Source: Pseudomonadota bacterium (lineage in GTDB: Bacteria; Desulfobacterota; Binatia; UBA9968). From it: a DNA stretch of 62,730 nucleotides. Under the pieces are notes generated by a model that had not been told where the DNA came from, did not search any database, and saw only the letters and a list, made by a program, of their open reading frames with translations. The position numbers and the translations under genes are program-made. The stretch covers positions 1 to 62,730 of the forward strand of contig JAJPJQ010000046.1 in NCBI GenBank assembly GCA_021324155.1, read 5' to 3'. Below are positions 57,921 through 62,730 of this stretch, one piece after another. Every line of letters starts with the position of its first letter. Position 1 is the first letter of the stretch.

Positions 57921-58495
57921 AGCGCGCCCTGGCGCAGGAGCGCGGCCCAGCGGGCGAGCGCGTCGAGCATCATTTTGATGCGCTCGCGGAGCTTCTCGTC
58001 GATGAGGTTTCCTTCGGCGTCGAAGCTCTTCGCCGCATGGGAGACGTAGATATCCGGCTTCGGTAGCACGAGCGTCTCGGTGAAAACGAACGACTGCCGG
58101 AGCGCGAGCTGCGCGCGCGCGGTCCCCATCTGGCCGCCGGACGCGCCCATCAGCGCCGCCGGCTTTTTTTGCAGCGGCGATTGGTTCGAAGGCCGCGACG
58201 CCCAGTCGACCGCATTTTTCAAAACGCCGGGCACCGAGTAGTTGTACTCCGGCGTCGCGATCAACAGCGCGTCGGCGGCGCGAATTTTATCCTTAAATTC
58301 GGCGACCGGCGGCGGCAATCCCTGCTCCTCGACGTCGGCGTTGTAGAGCGGAATCGGAGCGAGATCGAAGGTCTCGATCGCCATGCCTTCGGGCGCGACT
58401 TGAACGGCGGCGCGGATCAGGCCGCGATTGAACGAATTGCGCCGCAAACTACCGGCGAATGCCAGAACGCGGAGTTTTTCAGGACTCATAGGCAA
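57917..58495 (-). CDS. NAD(P)H-dependent FMN reductase family protein
   Basis: A 192-residue flavodoxin-like oxidoreductase with FAGSLRRNSFNRGLIRAA (FMN phosphate loop), the TPEYNYSVPGVLKNAVDW motif and GASGGQMGTARAQ, as in ChrR/YieF and SsuE-like quinone or chromate reductases. The 4-base overlap with tag suggests coupled translation. Confidence 0.9.
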   Translation of the reverse strand: MPMSPEKLRVLAFAGSLRRNSFNRGLIRAAVQVAPEGMAIETFDLAPIPLYNADVEEQGLPPPVAEFKDKIRAADALLIATPEYNYSVPGVLKNAVDWASRPSNQSPLQKKPAALMGASGGQMGTARAQLALRQSFVFTETLVLPKPDIYVSHAAKSFDAEGNLIDEKLRERIKMMLDALARWAALLRQGAL

Positions 58496-58504
58496 CTTCT
58501 CCGC

Positions 58505-58849
58505 CTAACCGACCTTCTGACGGGGCGCATCCTGGAACAGCGGCCGGCCGCCGCCGCAGTTCCAGCATTCGGTGAACTGGCCGTCGACTTCGATGCGGCA
58601 CTTCTTACAGCGCCACGGCTTGGCCGCCGGTCTGAGCGGCGCAAGCATGCGCTTTAAGACTCTCCGGGCCTCGGTGTAGCGCTGATCGTCGAGCACCCAC
58701 AGCTCGGGCCAGCATTCGATCGGCGGCAGCTCGCCCATCGCTCCGGCTAGATAAATATTTTTTACGGTGCAGCGGATACCGCCGCTCTCGAGCAGGTTCT
58801 TCAAATGGCTGATGACGAGCGGGCTCTGAGCCGTGTACAGCTTTTTCAT
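58505..58849 (-). CDS. DUF2007 domain protein with a C-terminal zinc ribbon
   Basis: A 114-residue protein. Residues 1-70 have the DUF2007 pattern (MKKLYTAQSPLVISHLKNLLESGGI, ELWVLDDQRYTEARRVL). The C-terminus has CKKC and CWNC, a probable zinc ribbon. DUF2007 proteins are thought to act in signal transduction, with no proven role. The longer open frame to 58939 overlaps the upstream gene; the ATG at 58849 overlaps it by 4 bases. Confidence 0.85.
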   Translation of the reverse strand: MKKLYTAQSPLVISHLKNLLESGGIRCTVKNIYLAGAMGELPPIECWPELWVLDDQRYTEARRVLKRMLAPLRPAAKPWRCKKCRIEVDGQFTECWNCGGGRPLFQDAPRQKVG

Positions 58850-59280
58850 GATTGCAGCGCCTGCTTGGCCCAATTGAGAATGATCTCCTTCTCGCCCGGC
58901 GCGAGTTTCGCGTCCGGGTGCATCAGAACATAGTACCACTGCGGCATCTTGTTCCCTTCGACCTGCTCGACGATCTCCTTAAATTTTCTCGCGCGGCGTC
59001 CGCCGGTGAATTGGCTCCAGGCGGAGAAATTGACCTCGCGCCGGCCTTCCGAGACGTCGCTCGAGATCAGCCAGGACACCGGCGCGAGGCGCGCATACCA
59101 CGGCCAGCGCGTCTCGTTCGAGTGGCAATCGTAGCACGAGCGCCGGAGGATTTTTTTCACGTCGTCGGGCGCCGCGATATCGCTCTCCACCGGCGGATTG
59201 GCGCGCTCGACCGGAACCAATTGAATCGCGGCGAGCGTCGCGGCGAAAACCACACCCGCCCGCATGAGCCATTTTCTCAT
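58846..59280 (-). CDS. Haem-binding domain (Haem_bd) protein
   Basis: A 144-residue protein with an N-terminal hydrophobic segment (about 6-20, signal or anchor). The CYDCHSNETRWPWY motif holds a CxxCH haem-attachment site and is the Haem_bd family core; VSWLISSDVSEGRREVNFSAW follows. Presumably a periplasmic c-type cytochrome-like protein. The start and the frame are supported by the 4-base overlap with the next gene (ATGA). Confidence 0.88.
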   Translation of the reverse strand: MRKWLMRAGVVFAATLAAIQLVPVERANPPVESDIAAPDDVKKILRRSCYDCHSNETRWPWYARLAPVSWLISSDVSEGRREVNFSAWSQFTGGRRARKFKEIVEQVEGNKMPQWYYVLMHPDAKLAPGEKEIILNWAKQALQS

Positions 59281-59337
59281 CGGCCTTGAGCTTCCTCCTA
59301 TGAAATCGGCGGCGGGAAAAGCCGCTGTTCGATGATT

Positions 59338-62300
59338 CTATGTGATCGGAGCGGCTTGTGCAAAGCGCGCGCGCCGCGATAAGGCGGCCCTCGGCCAGCG
59401 CCGCGCGGCAAGATCGGCGAGAAAAAGCAAAAGACCCAGACCCGCGAGGGGGTGCCAGACGGCGCGCGCCGCGGTGGCCTTTGACGGATGCGGCGTCATG
59501 AGCCGCTTGATTCCCTGTTCCCATTGATCGCTGCGCAACAGCTCGCCACCGGTCTCCTCCGCGACGCGGCTCAGCAGCGGCAGGTTCGGCCTGAGCTCGT
59601 GGTATTCGCGCGGGTAGGGAACGACGAACGGAACCGTTGCGATCGCCGCCGGCGCCGAGCCGGAGCCGTCTTCGTGAAGCGTCAACAGATACGAGCCGCG
59701 CTGGCCCGCGCTCAATCGGCCCTCGTAGCGGCCGGGCGCCGTCTGCCGGAACGCCGCGACCGAAGTCGCGCGTCCCGACGCCGTGACATTCCCGCGGAGG
59801 TTCAATCCGTCGGCGAAGCTTCCGCTCGGATTCACGAGATCGACAACGGCTTTAATCTGGTCGCCTTCCTGGCGAATGTCGGCGGTGACGCGGCCGGCGG
59901 CGGGAGCGCGCTGCGCGCTGCGTCCGAGCTGCCCGGCCCACTGGGGAAAATCGCGCCACGCGATCCATTCTCGGCCCCACCGTCCGGTGAGATCGGAAGT
60001 GAATGCGACGACCCTGCCGAGCCCGAGCCGCCAAGAAACGAGCAGCGGGTCGTCGCCGGCCTGCATGAGCAGATCCGATTGAGGCTTAGGGTGCGTGAGC
60101 ACGTAACCGAGAATCGGCGGCAGCCGCTCGGGCGCGATGCCTTTCAGCGCGCCCATCGCCGCGTTCATTGTCGGCCGGACGGCCTTCTCGACCAAAAGAT
60201 CGCGCGAGATGAGCAGCGTCTCGGTGGTAAAAATCTGCGGCACGGTTTGAGGATCGACGGCGGCGTAGCCGCGGCCCTTACCGTCGCGCGCAATCGCCGC
60301 CATGAGCCCCAGGTCTGCGTCCTCGCCGATCGCCACCGTCGAGACCGTGATTCCTTCGCGCGCCATTTTTCCGACGAGCCCGGGGAAGTCCGCCTTGTCG
60401 GTGAGCCCGTCGGAAAGCACTAGGACATGCTTGATCGACGCCTCTTTGGCGGCGAGCGCGCGCTCGGCCTCGACAATGGCTTTGTACATATCGGTGCCGC
60501 CGTCGGATTGCACCTCCGCGAGCCGGTCCGAGATCCATTCGCCCTTGCCGACGGCGCGGAAAGGCAGCAGCCATGTCCAGTTCGCGTCGAAGTTGAGAAT
60601 GCCGACCTGGTCGCGCGCGTTGAGCAGATCGGCGGCGGCGAGCGCGGCCGACTTCGCGAGATCGAGCTTGGTCGCGCCCTCAGGGCCCGACGCCATGCTG
60701 CCCGACTTATCGAGCACGAACAGCAGCGCGACGTGCGGCATCTCGATGCGCGTCGGCGGACGCATCTCGACCGGCAGAATGCGCTCGAGCGGCGTGCGGT
60801 AATAACCGCCGGCGCCGTAGCTCTGCGGCCCGCCGATCACGACGAGGCCGCCACCCAAGTCGCGGACGTAAGTCTCGAGCGTTTCCATCTTCGCCTGCGT
60901 CAACCGATAAGCCGGGACGTTGTCGAGCACGACGAGATCGAACGATGCGATATCGCCGAGCGTGAGCGGGCTTTGCTCCGGCGCCGTCTCGACGACCGCA
61001 TAGCCCTGAGCCGTCAGCGCGGCGGCAAACGCCGGGCGCGCGCCTGCCGCGGAACGAATATACAGGGCGCGCGGCGGTCCTTTGATATCGACGACGCCTT
61101 GGAGGCGGTTGTTCTCAGCGAGCGTATCGGCCGCCGATTCGACCCACAGCTCGTAGGTGTGGGTGCCGGGCTCGGCGAGATTTTCTTTGAAAGCGAGCCA
61201 GTTCGCGCCGGCATGAAGCGCAACCGCCTCATCCCGTCGGATAACGCCGTCGCGCAGAAGCTTCACGCGCGCGTCTGCGGCGGCCAAGCTCTCGATCGCG
61301 CCCTTGATCTCGAAAGTCGCGCCGCTCTCCGCCTGCTGCGGCACGAGCAGCTCGCCGACATAAACCTCGTTTTTGCCGCCGGCGAGGCTCACCGGCAGCA
61401 CGGATACGGCGATGCCGCGCGAGCGCAGCAGCGGCAGCGCCCGCGCCAGTTCGCCGCGCGTCTGGTTGCCGTCGGATATGAGCAAAATTTTCCCCTCGCG
61501 GCCGGCGCCGATCTGCGCCGCCGGCGCTTCGAGCGCCGCCTCGATGTCGGTCTCTTCGCGGCCGATCTCGGGTGAAAAATCCGCCGGCGGCGGGTCGCGG
61601 CGCGGAAAGAATTCCCATGACGGCTGGCGCCCGAAGAAAAGCAGTCCGGTGCGCGTGTCGCCGGTTTGGACGCGACGGACCTCGTGCAGGACCTCGACGG
61701 CTTTTTCTTTTCCTTCCTGTCCCACGCTGCGCGAGGCATCGACGGCGAGAACGACGTCGAGCGCCTGCGCGGCGTGAAAAAGCTTGGGGTTCCACAACGC
61801 GAGCAAAACCGCCGCGGCGGCCGCGAAGCGCAGCGCCAGCGGATAGAAGGCGGCGCCGCCGCGAAAAACGAGCCACGCCTCCGCGAGCAGAGCCGCTGTC
61901 GTCACCAGCAGGAGGAACGGCCACAGCGAAACGCCCGCCTCGACTGCTTCGCCGGCCGTTTGGGCTCGTTGACCCTGCCCGGCGGCGGAGCCGACGCGCG
62001 GGCGAATATCCGATTCGGATTCATTCAGCAGACTGACCGCGAATTGCCCCGCGCCGCTCGGCGTCTTGTACGTGTAAAAGCCCGCCTCGACTGTTTCGCT
62101 GAACGACAGCGGATTCGCCGCGGCGCGAAGCGTCTCATGAGTGCCCGACGGGCTCGTCACCTCGACCTGATTGTCCGCGGCGGCGAGCTGGATCGCGTAG
62201 GGCTTGCCGGCCTCGACGCGCGCGCCGGGAAATTCCACTCCGCGCGGCCGGAACCATTCGAAGGCGTTGCTGAAAAGGACCGGGAAGGCGACGCGCCAGG

Positions 62301-62730
62301 GCAGATCGGAGGCGAGCAGATCGAATCCGACGACCAGCGCTTTCAAGCGCGGCTGCTCGACCGCGAAGATCAGCGGGCCTTCCGGCGCGCGGGCGAGCAC
62401 CGTCGCGCCGGGCGCCGGCACGAGTCGAAGCGCTTCACGGATCGAAATATCGCTCAGGCTGACGCTCTCCGCGAGCGCGTGGTGGGCCGCGGCCGGCAAC
62501 AGCCGCGGTTTGGAGACTTTGCCGCGGGCCTCGAACGGCTTCGGTGCTGCGTTGATCACAATAAAATTCCCCTCGCCGAGCGCCGGCGGCGCGACACCGT
62601 CGAGAACGACGGCATCGAAAAGGCGAAAGCTTTCGGGATTCGCCTGATCGGTATGCGTGATTTGCAGATACGGCAGCGAGCGAAACAGCTTGTCGAGATA
62701 CGGATTGCCGCGGCCGACGTAAAGCACACG
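59338..62730 (-). CDS. Large VWA-domain membrane protein, glutamine-amidotransferase-like (N-terminus outside window)
   Basis: The frame is open to the window edge, so the N-terminus is missing; 1130 residues are visible. Two MIDAS-type segments are seen: AVDASRS (about 61730-61745) and LDKSGSMAS (about 60695-60715), each near a von Willebrand factor A fold. An amidotransferase-like region has VVIGGPQSYGAGGYYRTPLERILPVEM. A hydrophobic segment lies near the C-terminus (about residue 1095). Such proteins are encoded beside MoxR/BatA-type genes in many bacteria, and act in envelope or metal-chelatase-like assembly; neither partner gene is visible here. Confidence 0.85.
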   Translation of the reverse strand, partial: RVLYVGRGNPYLDKLFRSLPYLQITHTDQANPESFRLFDAVVLDGVAPPALGEGNFIVINAAPKPFEARGKVSKPRLLPAAAHHALAESVSLSDISIREALRLVPAPGATVLARAPEGPLIFAVEQPRLKALVVGFDLLASDLPWRVAFPVLFSNAFEWFRPRGVEFPGARVEAGKPYAIQLAAADNQVEVTSPSGTHETLRAAANPLSFSETVEAGFYTYKTPSGAGQFAVSLLNESESDIRPRVGSAAGQGQRAQTAGEAVEAGVSLWPFLLLVTTAALLAEAWLVFRGGAAFYPLALRFAAAAAVLLALWNPKLFHAAQALDVVLAVDASRSVGQEGKEKAVEVLHEVRRVQTGDTRTGLLFFGRQPSWEFFPRRDPPPADFSPEIGREETDIEAALEAPAAQIGAGREGKILLISDGNQTRGELARALPLLRSRGIAVSVLPVSLAGGKNEVYVGELLVPQQAESGATFEIKGAIESLAAADARVKLLRDGVIRRDEAVALHAGANWLAFKENLAEPGTHTYELWVESAADTLAENNRLQGVVDIKGPPRALYIRSAAGARPAFAAALTAQGYAVVETAPEQSPLTLGDIASFDLVVLDNVPAYRLTQAKMETLETYVRDLGGGLVVIGGPQSYGAGGYYRTPLERILPVEMRPPTRIEMPHVALLFVLDKSGSMASGPEGATKLDLAKSAALAAADLLNARDQVGILNFDANWTWLLPFRAVGKGEWISDRLAEVQSDGGTDMYKAIVEAERALAAKEASIKHVLVLSDGLTDKADFPGLVGKMAREGITVSTVAIGEDADLGLMAAIARDGKGRGYAAVDPQTVPQIFTTETLLISRDLLVEKAVRPTMNAAMGALKGIAPERLPPILGYVLTHPKPQSDLLMQAGDDPLLVSWRLGLGRVVAFTSDLTGRWGREWIAWRDFPQWAGQLGRSAQRAPAAGRVTADIRQEGDQIKAVVDLVNPSGSFADGLNLRGNVTASGRATSVAAFRQTAPGRYEGRLSAGQRGSYLLTLHEDGSGSAPAAIATVPFVVPYPREYHELRPNLPLLSRVAEETGGELLRSDQWEQGIKRLMTPHPSKATAARAVWHPLAGLGLLLFLADLAARRWPRAALSRRARFAQAAPIT

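Overview
The window is about 62.7 kb of GC-rich bacterial chromosome, gene-dense and mostly read from the minus strand. No rRNA, prophage, insertion sequence or CRISPR array is visible. A dprA-topA-trmFO-ppx block, orphan tripartite and NMT1-type binding proteins, a MmgE/PrpD protein and B12-radical SAM, Haem_bd and VWA proteins suggest an uncultured soil or subsurface proteobacterium of the former Deltaproteobacteria, perhaps the Binatia (Desulfobacterota_B). This placement is inference from gene content only.

Layout. (1) 1-6.7 kb: metabolic and transport genes (PrpD-like, DUF748, B12-radical SAM, two solute-binding proteins). (2) 6.8-29.5 kb: an island of small envelope and stress genes: two paralogous Crp/Fnr regulators, two entericidins, a four-BON protein, cardiolipin-synthase-like PLD, GH130 and GT4 carbohydrate genes, GlsB, a class A PBP, many tiny membrane proteins, two collagen-like OmpA proteins and a histidine kinase-receiver hybrid. 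(3) 29.6-33 kb: tRNA-Ala(GGC), a secreted protein, recN and NAD kinase. (4) 33-44.5 kb: an orphan xanthine-dehydrogenase-type subunit and a phosphonate ABC transporter split into phnE and phnD-phnC by a 5'-nucleotidase, an MBL hydrolase and a two-gene plus-strand insert whose second gene fuses a cyclic-nucleotide domain, a MalT-like/TPR region and a DASS transporter. (5) 44.5-62.7 kb: housekeeping genes (ilvE, HU, ppx, trmFO, topA, dprA, der, era, tag) and a large VWA membrane protein cut by the window edge.

The main discovery is in region 2. A 16-bp palindrome with consensus TGTCYAAT-NNTGGACG, often followed by GCAAT, lies upstream of at least ten transcription units. In each, a -10-like hexamer starts 29-31 bases after the palindrome centre, and most sites have an A/T-rich element on the far side. 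This is the geometry of class II CRP/FNR activation (centre near -41.5) with no proper -35 box. The downstream genes are nearly all envelope or stress proteins, and one unit contains the second Crp/Fnr paralogue. I read this as one regulon, an envelope-stress programme run by one or both Crp/Fnr proteins. The two collagen-OmpA genes also share a conserved 5' leader.

Other oddities are a Lys-to-Thr change in the first P-loop of Der, a terminator inside the end of the prpD-like gene, a structured 400-base non-coding stretch near 10.4 kb, a pair of REP-like palindromes near 33.1 kb, and several very small genes, two with probable TTG starts.
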